This document shows positions 7,852 through 16,524 of a stretch of 33,857 nt of DNA, piece by piece. Numbering within the stretch: the first letter of the stretch is position 1; the number at the start of each line of letters is the position of its first letter. Where the stretch lies: contig JAFDFT010000026.1 of NCBI GenBank assembly GCA_019309685.1, positions 1 through 33,857 on the forward strand, in the 5' to 3' direction. The notes beneath the pieces are model-generated. The model was not told where the DNA came from. It saw only the letters and a list, made by a program, of their open reading frames with translations, and ran no database searches. This DNA is from Deltaproteobacteria bacterium. Lineage in GTDB: Bacteria > Desulfobacterota > Desulfobacteria > Desulfobacterales > JAABPS01. Both the position numbers and the translations under genes were made by a program.

Positions 7852-9729
7852 TTATACGTCAGCAGGAGATTTATCAAGTTGAATGATTAAATGGTAAATC
7901 CCTCCTTCTAAGCGGGCTTTAAACGGCATTTCTCCTTTTTCAAAAACCTTCATCATGGAGCTGTTTGAGGAAAGCACATCTGAGGTAAATATTTTTACAC
8001 CGCGTTCTTTTGCCAGACGAATAAGCATTTTATAAAGATAAGTAGCGATACCCAGGCCCTGGTATTCTTCATCAACAACAAAGGCAACATCCGCTTCCAA
8101 GCTGGCACTACGTTCTTTAACATATCTGGCTTCGGCAATGATATGCCCGCTGCCTGGGTCGCCTATAAGTCCAACGATGGACATAGCCTTACTGTAATCG
8201 GTACACACATATTCCTGCATTTTGGCGTGGGGCATGGTTTTAATTGGACTAAAATACCGGTAATACACGGATTCATCAGAAAATCGATAGAACAGGCGGC
8301 GCATTTCTTCTTCATCAGAAGGTTTGATCGCTCTAAATCTAAGAGCTGTATTATTTTTGAATGTCTGTTTTGTAGAGACTTCAGAAGGATACAAGTGTGT
8401 AGATTCTTGAAGAAAAATTTGATCTTCGTATAGTATTTTTTCTTTTTTCGCCTGATCAAAGAGTGCTTGCCGATCATCCGGATGAGCTATTTCTATCATT
8501 GCCTGAGCTCTTTCTCGAACTGTACGGCTGGCAATATTAGCAATTCCGTACTCCGTTATTATCATATCGATGGATTCTCTAAGAGAAGAATGGTTAGGGA
8601 AGCCATCCAAAGAAAGTCGAACATTTGGTTCTTTTTTAAGATTACGGCTTGGCAGGGCAAACACGGTTATGCCGCCGGGCGAAAGTTCTGCGCCGCTTAA
8701 AAAGTCAGCAGCTTCAACCGGGCCAGCGGAAATATTCCCTTTTCCTGTGTGAAAGGCGATTCGACCGTATAAATCCGCTTTTCTGGCAGGAAGGATACAA
8801 ATAAACTGAGGATTACGGCTTATTTCCAATGGATTAAAGATCTTATCGATTCCCGCGAATTCAACCATTGGATTTCTGTCCAGCCATTTCATCAGTTCGG
8901 GTGTCCCAAATGCATAAGAAGCAAGAGATTTCCCTCTGTAACTTCCTTTGCGGCGGTTGGTCACAGCCCCGCTTTTAACAATATCCATAAGGGGATCTGT
9001 GAAGAATGGAGAATGAACGCCAAGATGACGCTTTTTAATAAGGTGTTTGCTGAGTGCTTCAAAGAGGGGGCCCAATGTAAAAGCAATGCAGCTTCCATCC
9101 TCTATTATTGAAGCAACATTTTCAGCGACCTTATCGAACACATCATCAACAGTCCAGCGGGGAAAATAGATTGGATCATCCGTTGACTGAATAAGAAAGT
9201 CGAAATCTGAAACAGGAATAAAGGTGTCTCCATAGGTAAATGGAATCTGGGTATTGATTTCGCCAATAACCAAAGATGCTTGTTCCATGGCGAGCCGTGC
9301 CACATCCACAGCAATGCCCAGGCTGGAGTATCCGGCTTCATTGGGCGGTGTGATTTGGACAAGGGCGACGTCGATAGGTATTCTTTTGGATTCGATTAAT
9401 TCCGGTATCTTTGCAAACCGGCTGGGTATTAAATCAACACGACCTTCTTTTATTTCTTCACTGCCCACCCACCCGGAGAAGAATGTTTTTAAACGATATT
9501 TCTGGGATGTAAGCTCATGCAGGGATATCGCATCGCCGAGGCTTACCAATTGTATCAATGTCAGATCTCTTAAATTTCCAGCGTTTGAAGCCATTAAATG
9601 CTTGACAAGCGTACGGGGTTCGCCCGGGCCGGTACCCAGAAAAATATTCATGCCGGGTTCAAGATCAGCAAACGCTTTATCCGGAGAGACAATTAAACTT
9701 TTCCATGTAGGTTCAGATCTATTAAACAT
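7852..9729 (-). CDS. acetyl-CoA hydrolase/CoA-transferase fused to a GNAT acetyltransferase domain
   Basis: Residues 1 to about 440 resemble acetyl-CoA hydrolase/4-hydroxybutyrate CoA-transferases: GTGPGEPRTL near 32, EAGYSSLGI near 135, NPMVEFAGIDKIFNPLEI, ELSPGG and the hallmark EYGIANIASRTVRERAQAMI. A GNAT domain follows (about 462-615), with FRAIKPSDEEEMRRLFYRF at its start and the acetyl-CoA loop EYQGLGIATYLYK. The fused architecture is a known family. One catalytic detail is unusual: classical members have a glutamate in H-T/S-E shortly after the N-terminal half, whereas here the motif is HSPFF, putting proline at residue 241. The transferase half may therefore work differently or mainly bind CoA. 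Its substrate and the GNAT target are unknown. It is followed downstream by the PilZ gene. Confidence 0.88.
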   Translation of the reverse strand: MFNRSEPTWKSLIVSPDKAFADLEPGMNIFLGTGPGEPRTLVKHLMASNAGNLRDLTLIQLVSLGDAISLHELTSQKYRLKTFFSGWVGSEEIKEGRVDLIPSRFAKIPELIESKRIPIDVALVQITPPNEAGYSSLGIAVDVARLAMEQASLVIGEINTQIPFTYGDTFIPVSDFDFLIQSTDDPIYFPRWTVDDVFDKVAENVASIIEDGSCIAFTLGPLFEALSKHLIKKRHLGVHSPFFTDPLMDIVKSGAVTNRRKGSYRGKSLASYAFGTPELMKWLDRNPMVEFAGIDKIFNPLEISRNPQFICILPARKADLYGRIAFHTGKGNISAGPVEAADFLSGAELSPGGITVFALPSRNLKKEPNVRLSLDGFPNHSSLRESIDMIITEYGIANIASRTVRERAQAMIEIAHPDDRQALFDQAKKEKILYEDQIFLQESTHLYPSEVSTKQTFKNNTALRFRAIKPSDEEEMRRLFYRFSDESVYYRYFSPIKTMPHAKMQEYVCTDYSKAMSIVGLIGDPGSGHIIAEARYVKERSASLEADVAFVVDEEYQGLGIATYLYKMLIRLAKERGVKIFTSDVLSSNSSMMKVFEKGEMPFKARLEGGIYHLIIQLDKSPADV

Positions 9730-9791
9730 TTGGAAAACCCTTTTTTAAGTAACTAACGATTCGTTGTTTTCATGAATGTTGATTATAAAAA

Positions 9792-10226
9792 TTAAAAAGT
9801 TTTATTCTCAAGTTTTATAATTCTTCTTTTTAACTCATTTGGGAAAGGCACTTTTTTATTTTCAGTAAAATTATAAGAAACAATTGTTGTTTGCGCCGTT
9901 GCAGCAAGCCTTTTGTTTTTGCTGCTTGCAAGTCTGTATCCAAGAATGGCGCTATCTTTATCAATTGTTTCCATCCGTGCGCCGGCAATAACCGTATCAG
10001 GATAGGTAAGGGAAGAAAGATACTGGCATGTTGCGGATGCTAAAATAAAGCTGATTCCCGTTTCATTTTCGAATTCATATTTCTTAATTTTTTCATAATA
10101 CGCAATTCTCGCATTTTCTATATATCGAAAAAACCATACATTATTGACATGGTTGTGCATGTCCATTTCACCCCATTGCAGGGGTTGTTTAACTGTCACA
10201 GGAAAGCCGGAGAGCAGTGTTTTCAT
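9792..10226 (-). CDS. acyl-CoA thioesterase, hot-dog fold (4HBT/YbgC type)
   Basis: The protein has 144 residues, typical of single-domain hot-dog thioesterases that hydrolyse acyl-CoA to free acid and CoA. The active-site helix region is visible as GEMDMHNHVNNVWFFRYIENAR (about 19-40), with the family Asp and the HxNN pattern. It lies 62 bases upstream of the acetyl-CoA hydrolase/GNAT gene on the same strand and is probably cotranscribed with it, a sensible pairing for CoA-thioester turnover. The ribosome binding site is weak. Chain-length preference cannot be read. Confidence 0.87.
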   Translation of the reverse strand: MKTLLSGFPVTVKQPLQWGEMDMHNHVNNVWFFRYIENARIAYYEKIKKYEFENETGISFILASATCQYLSSLTYPDTVIAGARMETIDKDSAILGYRLASSKNKRLAATAQTTIVSYNFTENKKVPFPNELKRRIIKLENKTF

Positions 10227-10737
10227 GTCAGTTTGCTAACGCTTTTAAAAAAATGAAAAGATAGTTTTAGAAATAACGTATATTGTGAATTGAGTATTTC
10301 AAATACGAATTTTTTATCATGCCGTAACGGTTCACGCAAGATGTTATATCCTTAAATTCAAGGATATCGCTTATGGAAAACATCTTTTTTGAGGCAAATC
10401 AGGTCACTTATGTTAAAGATTCAATATTGAAGATAATGTATCGTTTTTAAATATGATGGTTTCGTAAAAAGCCAAATATCTGTGCAATGCTGCAATAACG
10501 AGAGATTTGCGACGTCCTGATCTTGAAGTTTTTACTTTGCCATCTCAGTTTCGACTTTCCGAGATCATCTAATATGGATACTGCACTTTACATTACGGGC
10601 TCGCATTGATAAGTTACATCCATTCTACTAGAGCAAAGATCCGGAGCAACTCGTGACATCGCAAAACAGATAAGGCTTTGACATCAAGCCGTCCGTATTC
10701 AAAACAGGTGGTTTGGATAGTTAATTAAGGATAATGG
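10227..10737. other. 511-base gene-less region upstream of the MFS gene
   Basis: The stretch separates the divergent thioesterase and MFS genes and should hold both promoters. No convincing -35/-10 pair was found: TTGACA at 10678-10683 has no -10 at the right spacing. The middle holds a degenerate MITE-like element (10455-10569), listed separately. No open frame with coding character was seen. Confidence 0.6.
10455..10569. mobile_element. degenerate MITE-like element with imperfect terminal inverted repeats
   Basis: The left end GATGGTTTCGTAAAAAGCC (10455-10473) is partly the reverse complement of the right end GACTTTCCGAGATCATC (10553-10569). It also partly matches an inner right copy at 10525-10544 (GAAGTTTTTACTTTGCCATC). 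The arms begin with GATG and end with CATC. No coding sequence lies inside. It resembles short non-autonomous elements with TCGTAAAAAG-type ends that I recall from related genomes. No second copy is in the window, so the call rests on the arms alone. Confidence 0.4.
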
Positions 10738-12012
10738 ATGACTGAACTAAAAAAGTACAGATGGCTAATGTTATTTATTTTGGGAGCCATATATTTTCTG
10801 GCCTGTCTTCATAGAACCGCGCCCACAGTTATTGCCCGTGATCTTATGCAAGCGTTTCAAGCCGATGCGGCACTTCTGGGTCTCATCGCGTCCGCCTATT
10901 TTTTTCTGTATTCAGCGGTTCAGCCGCCTGTTGGGATTTTGTCCGACACCATTGGCCCAAGAAAAGTGGTTGTAATTTTTACGATTATTTCCGCAGCGGG
11001 TTGTATTGTATTCTCGACAGCTTCTACCGTGAATGGTGCTGTTTTTGGCAGAGCCCTTATCGGTGCTGGTGTGGGTGGAATATTTATACCCAGCCTGAAG
11101 ATCTTTTCAAGATGGTATCATGCAGATGAGTTTGCGGGTATCACTGGGATTATGCTGGCAATAGGTAGTATCGGCGGTATTGCAGCGACACTGCCTCTCA
11201 CCTACCTTGTTTTATTTTTTGGCTGGCGAATGTCTTTTGCTGTTATAGGCGTATTGGCTTTGCTTTGCGCGATGATCTGCTGGCTTATCATAAAGGACAG
11301 GCCCGAAGAAAAAAACTGGCCGTCCATTGGAACGGAGACTTTGCAAGAAGTCACAGAAGACACATCCGAAATAACAATGCCTTTATTCGAACGCCTTTCA
11401 ATTATTTTCACCAATTCAAGATTTTGGATGGTAACAATTGCTTCGTTTTTTGCAGGAAGTACTTTTCTGACCTTTCAGGGGCTATGGGCTGTTCCATACT
11501 TAACTGATGTGTTTTTGCTAAGCCGTGCCAAAGCGGGCGGTTTGCTCATGCTTCTTCCATTAGGGTTTTCAATTGGTGCTGTATCTTTCGGACCATTGAC
11601 AGCCAAATTAGGCTTGAACCGGAACCGGCTTTTTCTCAATTCGGTTATCATTTGTATTTTATGCTGGATTATTTTACTTCTTTTCAATGGCCAGGAATCT
11701 TATCTTTTTATTATTCCTTTATTTCTTATTATGGGGATTTGTGTGGGCGGCATATTGCCCATACTCATGACGACGGTGAAGGAGTTATTTCCTTTGGAGC
11801 TTACGGGAACCGCAGTTGGGCTGATGAACCCCGCCGCTTTTCTGGGTACAGCTATTTTTCAGCCGGTTACCGGTTTTTTGCTGGACAGAAGTGGTGTGCT
11901 TGAGTCAGGAGCGTATCCACTAGCTGCATACAGGAGTATTTTCGTTGTGTTTTTAATATCTTTTATTCTCACATATCTTTGTTCTTATCTGGTTTTTAGA
12001 AAAGAGGAGTGA
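10738..12012 (+). CDS. MFS transporter
   Basis: The 424-residue protein has the twelve-helix pattern of major facilitator carriers, with a soluble loop around 182-212 between the two six-helix halves. The cytoplasmic loop after helix 2 has the MFS signature GILSDTIGPRKVV (about 63-75). The first helix (LACLHRTAPTVIARDLMQAF) resembles organic-anion/proton symporters of the nitrate-phthalate-sugar phosphate type. AAGGATA precedes the ATG. It ends 24 bases before the convergent kinase gene. The substrate cannot be assigned; neighbours suggest an organic acid, but that is only inference. Confidence 0.88.
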   Translation: MTELKKYRWLMLFILGAIYFLACLHRTAPTVIARDLMQAFQADAALLGLIASAYFFLYSAVQPPVGILSDTIGPRKVVVIFTIISAAGCIVFSTASTVNGAVFGRALIGAGVGGIFIPSLKIFSRWYHADEFAGITGIMLAIGSIGGIAATLPLTYLVLFFGWRMSFAVIGVLALLCAMICWLIIKDRPEEKNWPSIGTETLQEVTEDTSEITMPLFERLSIIFTNSRFWMVTIASFFAGSTFLTFQGLWAVPYLTDVFLLSRAKAGGLLMLLPLGFSIGAVSFGPLTAKLGLNRNRLFLNSVIICILCWIILLLFNGQESYLFIIPLFLIMGICVGGILPILMTTVKELFPLELTGTAVGLMNPAAFLGTAIFQPVTGFLLDRSGVLESGAYPLAAYRSIFVVFLISFILTYLCSYLVFRKEE

Positions 12013-12035
12013 TGATAGGGATGTTCAACTGAAAG

Positions 12036-13094
12036 TTATATGTCTTTTGCATCTAAAACTTCTCTTATTTTCACAGACAACTCCTTAATATTAAATGGTT
12101 TTTGTATAAAACTATTACAGCCGCGATCCATTATTTCAGTCGCCTGACCATCCAGGCTGTATCCGCTTGATAACAGGACTTTAATTTCCGGATTAATTTC
12201 CCTTAATCTGTCAAACGTCTCACCGCCTAAAATATCCGGCATGATGATATCTAAAATAACCAGGTGGATCTTGTCTTTGTTACTCTTGTAAATGCTGAGG
12301 GCTTCTCTGCCGCTTCTTGCCCAGAAAACTTTGTATCCAATTTGTTCTAAAAGTTCTGCCACAGCATCAGTGATGATATCCTCATCATCGACTAAAAGTA
12401 TTGTTTCGGTTCCCTTGGATAGGTGTTTTGGGGTCTCAAGCTCAGATATGATCGCTTTATCGGATGCCGGAAGATAAATGTTGAATGTGGTTCCACTATC
12501 TTTTTTGCTATTGACATTAATAATGCCGTTATGGTTCTGAATAATTCCGTAAGCTGAGGCCAGGCCCAGCCCGGTTCCTCGGCCCATCTCCTTTGTTGTA
12601 AAGAAGGGATCAAATATTCTTTCCTGTATTTTTTTATCCATGCCAATTCCGGTATCTTTAACAGATAATTTAACATATTCCCCCGGTGTATTTTTATATA
12701 GCTTGGCAAATTTTTTATTAATGGTAACGTTTTTAGATTCAATGTAAAGACTTCCTCCGCTCATCATGGCCTGCCAGGCGTTTATATAAAGGTTGAGTAA
12801 TACCTGCTCGATCTGCCCGCGATCAACTTCTACCGGCCATATATCTTTCTGGTATTTGGTAAAGACTTTTATCTCCTTTTTTGTCCGCCAGAACATTTTC
12901 GCGCTGGTTTCGATAATTTGATTTAAATCAGAAGTTCTGATGTTATATTTACCGCCTTTTGCGTAGCCCAGCAGTTGTTGGGTAAGGTCAGACGCACTTT
13001 GGATGAAGTGTTCTATTTTTTTAATATGTTTATAATGTTTATGGGAAGGATCCGTATGTAGAAGCATTAAGGAGTCGTGGCCTTGAATACTCAT
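12036..13094 (-). CDS. C-terminal part of a split hybrid kinase: histidine-kinase core plus receiver
   Basis: The 352-residue frame begins MSIQGHDSLMLL, which in intact kinases follows directly after HDFNNIL. It therefore has the second half of the dimerisation domain, an HATPase domain (QVLLNLYINAWQAM as N box, DTGIGM, GRGTGLGLASAYGI) and a C-terminal receiver (ILLVDDEDI, phospho-acceptor in LDIIMP, KPF lysine). The H-box histidine is on the preceding frame. Its ATG overlaps the upstream TAA (TAATG), so coupled translation is possible. It is best regarded as one gene with 13094-13993, broken by an 8-bp duplication (13101-13116). Its own phosphotransfer would need the histidine from the other fragment. 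Confidence 0.85.
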   Translation of the reverse strand: MSIQGHDSLMLLHTDPSHKHYKHIKKIEHFIQSASDLTQQLLGYAKGGKYNIRTSDLNQIIETSAKMFWRTKKEIKVFTKYQKDIWPVEVDRGQIEQVLLNLYINAWQAMMSGGSLYIESKNVTINKKFAKLYKNTPGEYVKLSVKDTGIGMDKKIQERIFDPFFTTKEMGRGTGLGLASAYGIIQNHNGIINVNSKKDSGTTFNIYLPASDKAIISELETPKHLSKGTETILLVDDEDIITDAVAELLEQIGYKVFWARSGREALSIYKSNKDKIHLVILDIIMPDILGGETFDRLREINPEIKVLLSSGYSLDGQATEIMDRGCNSFIQKPFNIKELSVKIREVLDAKDI

Positions 13095-13993
13095 TAAGAT
13101 ATTGTTAAATTGTTAAAATCATGGGCAATTCCACCTGCCAATGTCCCAACAGCTTCCATTTTCTGTGATTGATGGAATTGATCCTGAAGTATTTTTCTAT
13201 CGCTGATGTCCCGGGCAACGCCGTGTGTCCCGATGTGCTTTTGAAATGTTTTATCGTACATTCCTGTGGCTTTCAGCTCAATATGTATACATCTCTCGTC
13301 AAATACAGTGGCACTTCCACCGTTTTTAGCGATTTTTAATCTCAATTCAATGCCCGATGTCGCACGGCTTCCTGTCCTCCTCTCATTAAAGTGCCATTGG
13401 GCTTTCTCCTGGTCTTTTTCATGAAGAATTGTCGAGTAATGTTTTCCAATAAGCGCTTCATTGTTTAGTTTGAGTAGCCGTTGGGCAGCATCGCTTATAA
13501 ATGTAAATATTCCATTATTATCAAGTATATAGATAATATCGGGCGAATTATGCACTAAGTAAAAATATCGTAGTTCTGCTTGGTCCAGCTGCCCCTTGAC
13601 GGCCTTTTTTTCCAATTCTAATATTTTTTGATTTAGCGCATTCTGCACAGTTTTCAGCAATTCATCATGTTCAAAAGGTTTTCGCAGATAATCATACGCT
13701 CCCCTCCTCAAGGCACCTATGGCTGAGTCCAGATTAGCGCTTCCTGTAATGTTAATAACAAGTGTGTTATGAGTTCTTTTATTTAATTGCTCCATAAGTT
13801 TAAGGCCGCCTATATCCGGCAAAATAATGTCCATTAGCGCGACATCGTATTCGTTTTCGGATATGAGGCTCAGCGCTTCTTTGCCCGAACACGTTGTTGT
13901 TATGTCATAGTCCTCGATGCTGAGCAGAGATTTCATGCTCTCGCACATTCTGGGATCGTCATCCACGATCAATATTTTTGGTGTAGTAATCAT
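13094..13993 (-). CDS. N-terminal part of a split hybrid kinase: receiver, PAS domain and H-box
   Basis: The 299 residues hold a receiver (ILIVDDDPRM at 7-16, phospho-Asp55 in ALMDIILPD, lysine in RKPFEHDELL), a short coiled linker, a PAS domain (YFYLVHNSPDIIYILDNNGIFTF to about 250, with DISDR), and the first dimerisation helix with GTLAGGIAHDFNN (phospho-histidine His291). The frame then runs LTIS and stops, where relatives read ILMSIQGH. The break is an exact tandem duplication of TTAACAAT. Removing one copy restores FNNILMSIQG and joins this frame to 12036-13094. GGAGG precedes the ATG, 15 bases after the HDOD-kinase gene, so the two form an operon. A two-protein kinase made by coupled translation is possible but unproven. 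Confidence 0.87.
   Translation of the reverse strand: MITTPKILIVDDDPRMCESMKSLLSIEDYDITTTCSGKEALSLISENEYDVALMDIILPDIGGLKLMEQLNKRTHNTLVINITGSANLDSAIGALRRGAYDYLRKPFEHDELLKTVQNALNQKILELEKKAVKGQLDQAELRYFYLVHNSPDIIYILDNNGIFTFISDAAQRLLKLNNEALIGKHYSTILHEKDQEKAQWHFNERRTGSRATSGIELRLKIAKNGGSATVFDERCIHIELKATGMYDKTFQKHIGTHGVARDISDRKILQDQFHQSQKMEAVGTLAGGIAHDFNNLTIS
13101..13116 (-). repeat. 8-bp tandem duplication that shifts the hybrid-kinase frame
   Basis: On the + strand ATTGTTAA occurs twice, back to back (13101-13108 and 13109-13116); on the coding strand this is TTAACAAT twice. With one copy the codons read D-F-N-N-I-L-M-S-I-Q, the usual H-box continuation. With two, the frame stops at TAA. Short perfect tandem repeats in coding sequence can arise by slippage and can revert. 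Confidence 0.9.
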
Positions 13994-14008
13994 ACGGGCC
14001 TCCGTTGA

Positions 14009-16186
14009 TTATGTTAAGAAATTATTGGGCGCCGGAAGATTAATTTTAAATGTTGCGCCCTTATCTTGGTTGTTCATACAAACAATCGTGCCATGCAATG
14101 CTTTTACGATGCCATGAACAATAGAAAGTCCTATTCCAGAGTGATTCTCTTCTTTTGTGCTTATAAGCGGTTCAAAGACTTTTGGCTCGATTTCAGGCGG
14201 GATTCCCAGACCTTCATCGCATACCGTAATTTCCAGGGACCCTTTGGATTCCTTGGGATTATTTTTAGTTTTACCTTCAACTGGATTTGGAATATATCTG
14301 GTCTGGATTTTCAGCCCCCCTCCATCCGGCATTGCTTCAATAGCGTTTTTAATAAGATTGAGAAAAACCTGCTTGAGGCTGTCTTTCTTTGTAGAAATAA
14401 AAGGCAGCTGCTTATCGAGATCCAACTTGATCTTTACCTTAGAATTTTTCACGAGAGATTCTCTCAATATTTTTACCAGATCTCTTAACTGTTCGTTTAT
14501 ATTTACAGGTTCGTTTTTTTCCGTTTTATCCGTTGAGAAGGAATATAATTTGTGAAGGAGCATGGAAATGCGATCGATCTCTTCCTTGATAATCCTTATT
14601 TCATCTTGAACGACGTCTTTTTCAGATAATTTCATGCCTAGAATATTGATGTAATTTTTAATGATTCCCAAAGGTGTGTTTACTTCATGGGTTACATTTC
14701 TTACCATGTCAGAGACTTCCTTCATTTTTTCTGAATTGACGGCATGAAATCTGTTTGTCTTCAGGTTGTCCGTGTGAATTGATTTGGCGGCATGTTCAGC
14801 GAAATTATTTAACGGTTTTATATTTTTTGAAAGATGGAAATAGTCTTTTCCGTCCAGTCCAGCGGCGATAACGCCCATCCATTCTCCATCTGAAATCATT
14901 GGAATACAGACAAATCCTTCTGTATTCAGAAAACGGGAAATTTGTTCATCTAAAATTACCAGGGTTGAGCCGTTAGGCTTTTCAAAGGAGTTTAAAGATG
15001 TTTTATGAATAAGTGAGGCGATTAACAGGCTATCTTTCATATTGAGAGGGATGACCAAGTCGTCAATGAAAGAAGAATGCTCGTTTTCTTTGGATTTTTT
15101 AGCTCGAAGCGTTAAGTCTACTGGATTGTAGAGGAATATTAATATCTTCTTCAGGTTAAAAAGGGTTTGAAGATTTTGTTTAATCGTTTCTATTATCGTA
15201 TCTTGATTACCAGCTAAAAAGAGATCTTGAAGGGTTCCGCCGATTAAAGAAGTGTCTCGGATATGACGGGCTAAATTTTCTTGTATTTTAGAGGTGGTTT
15301 TTGAAGTTGAATTTTCAGTCTTTTTCTGTGGTTCAACATCAATTTCCAGGTAATCACTCGCCTTTTTTACTTCCTTAGCTGAGCTTGATAATAATTTTTC
15401 AAGTTCAGAAATACTTATTCCAAAAAGATCACTGGCGGTGCTAAAAGTTTCATCATCAGGTGTTGGCTCCCGGCATAAAGCGTTGGCCATATAAATGATC
15501 TTCACAAGCGGGAGCGCATAGTGTATTTTATCTATTGTTTCATGATGATAAAGTGCAGGATCTGAGAGGTAAGTCGGAAGACCCCACGTGTTGAGAAGTA
15601 AAGCACCGGCATTACAGTGTGCGGCAGGCAAACAAACTTCTTCCGTTTGAATTAAATTATTCTGATCTTTATGACTCACAATCTGGTTTTTGTGTTTTTC
15701 GGGGAAACTCGCTAGCAGAACTAATTTTCCGATATCATGAAAGAGACCTGCCAGGAATGCATTGCCGGGGTTATCGTAATCGATCTTGATAGAAATTAGC
15801 CTGGCCATAAAAGCGCATTTCATAGAATGGCGCCAGAATCGTTTGAGATTTACGGTATGTGGATTCTTAGTTTGGCGAAAACTTTCTTCAACTGACGCAC
15901 AGTAAATCAGGTTTTTAATCGTATTGGTTCCAAGGATCGATATGCCGTGTTCAATTTTATCGATAGCATAAGGAGAACTAAAAGGAACTGTATTGGTAAG
16001 GCCTATGATTTTTGCACACAATGATGGGTCTTTTTCAATGATTTTAGCCAGTTCTTTTATATTGTTAGCATCTTGGTTATAGGTTTCAATTAGCTTCAGG
16101 AGGATATGGGGCAGGGTCGGAAGGCTTTTTGATGCTTCTATATACTCTTCTAATGCCTGTAGGATCTGCATATAATCTATCCCCAA
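14009..16186 (-). CDS. HDOD-domain sensor histidine kinase
   Basis: The 725-residue cytoplasmic protein has three parts. Residues 1 to about 290 form an HDOD domain (LPTLPHILLKLIETYNQDA, then GLFHDIGKLVLLASFPEKH, with His150-Asp151 kept). Residues of about 310-480 look like a GAF sensor (ILIFLYNPVDLTLRAKKS to GVIAAGLDGKDYF). The rest is a kinase core with H-box NVTHEVNTPLG (His500), N box NLIKNAIEAMPDGGG, DEGLGIP and GIGLSIVHGI. No receiver or membrane segment is present. Fifteen bases downstream begins the receiver-PAS-kinase gene, so its receiver could accept phosphate from this kinase. The signal is unknown; HDOD proteins are often linked to motility and c-di-GMP control. Confidence 0.9.
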   Translation of the reverse strand: MGIDYMQILQALEEYIEASKSLPTLPHILLKLIETYNQDANNIKELAKIIEKDPSLCAKIIGLTNTVPFSSPYAIDKIEHGISILGTNTIKNLIYCASVEESFRQTKNPHTVNLKRFWRHSMKCAFMARLISIKIDYDNPGNAFLAGLFHDIGKLVLLASFPEKHKNQIVSHKDQNNLIQTEEVCLPAAHCNAGALLLNTWGLPTYLSDPALYHHETIDKIHYALPLVKIIYMANALCREPTPDDETFSTASDLFGISISELEKLLSSSAKEVKKASDYLEIDVEPQKKTENSTSKTTSKIQENLARHIRDTSLIGGTLQDLFLAGNQDTIIETIKQNLQTLFNLKKILIFLYNPVDLTLRAKKSKENEHSSFIDDLVIPLNMKDSLLIASLIHKTSLNSFEKPNGSTLVILDEQISRFLNTEGFVCIPMISDGEWMGVIAAGLDGKDYFHLSKNIKPLNNFAEHAAKSIHTDNLKTNRFHAVNSEKMKEVSDMVRNVTHEVNTPLGIIKNYINILGMKLSEKDVVQDEIRIIKEEIDRISMLLHKLYSFSTDKTEKNEPVNINEQLRDLVKILRESLVKNSKVKIKLDLDKQLPFISTKKDSLKQVFLNLIKNAIEAMPDGGGLKIQTRYIPNPVEGKTKNNPKESKGSLEITVCDEGLGIPPEIEPKVFEPLISTKEENHSGIGLSIVHGIVKALHGTIVCMNNQDKGATFKINLPAPNNFLT

Positions 16187-16524
16187 TTAACCAGGACACA
16201 TTAAAATCGTTTTCTTCACTGGATAAATATCACATATTATAATTTATAAATAATAAACCATAACATATAGGGTGTCAAATAGAAAATGGCACAATATATT
16301 GTGGTATTGTTTTACGTCTCAATAATAAAAAAGATGGTTTGATCTTGGAAAAAAGAGTTCAAATTGGTGGAGTTTAAGCGAGAAAAACAGAAATTGAAAA
16401 TGTGGAATTTATGTGATCACTGTTTTGAACAGAGTGGCGTTAATTAATTGACATTAAAGAGAAAAAATAGAATTATATTTGAAAAGAAGGAAAAAGACAT
16501 TTGTTCATGAGGCCAAAGTCTTCA
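16187..16524. other. 338-base gene-less region
   Basis: This AT-rich stretch lies between the amidohydrolase stop and the HDOD-kinase start, both on the - strand, so it should hold the kinase operon promoter. A TGGCAC at 16286-16291 resembles half of a sigma54 site, but the -12 element is missing. No open frame, hairpin with T tract or repeat was recognised. Confidence 0.5.

Noticed and set aside
9254..9748. 164-residue + strand frame over the CoA-transferase/GNAT gene
   Set aside because: It is antisense to a conserved coding region and has no recognisable motif.
10678..10706. TTGACA before the MFS gene as a promoter
   Set aside because: At 17-base spacing the -10 position reads AAAACA, which is not an acceptable match, and no better spacing was seen.
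16286..16303. possible sigma54 promoter (TGGCAC)
   Set aside because: The -12 GC element is absent at the required spacing; the sequence reads ATTGT instead of TTGC.
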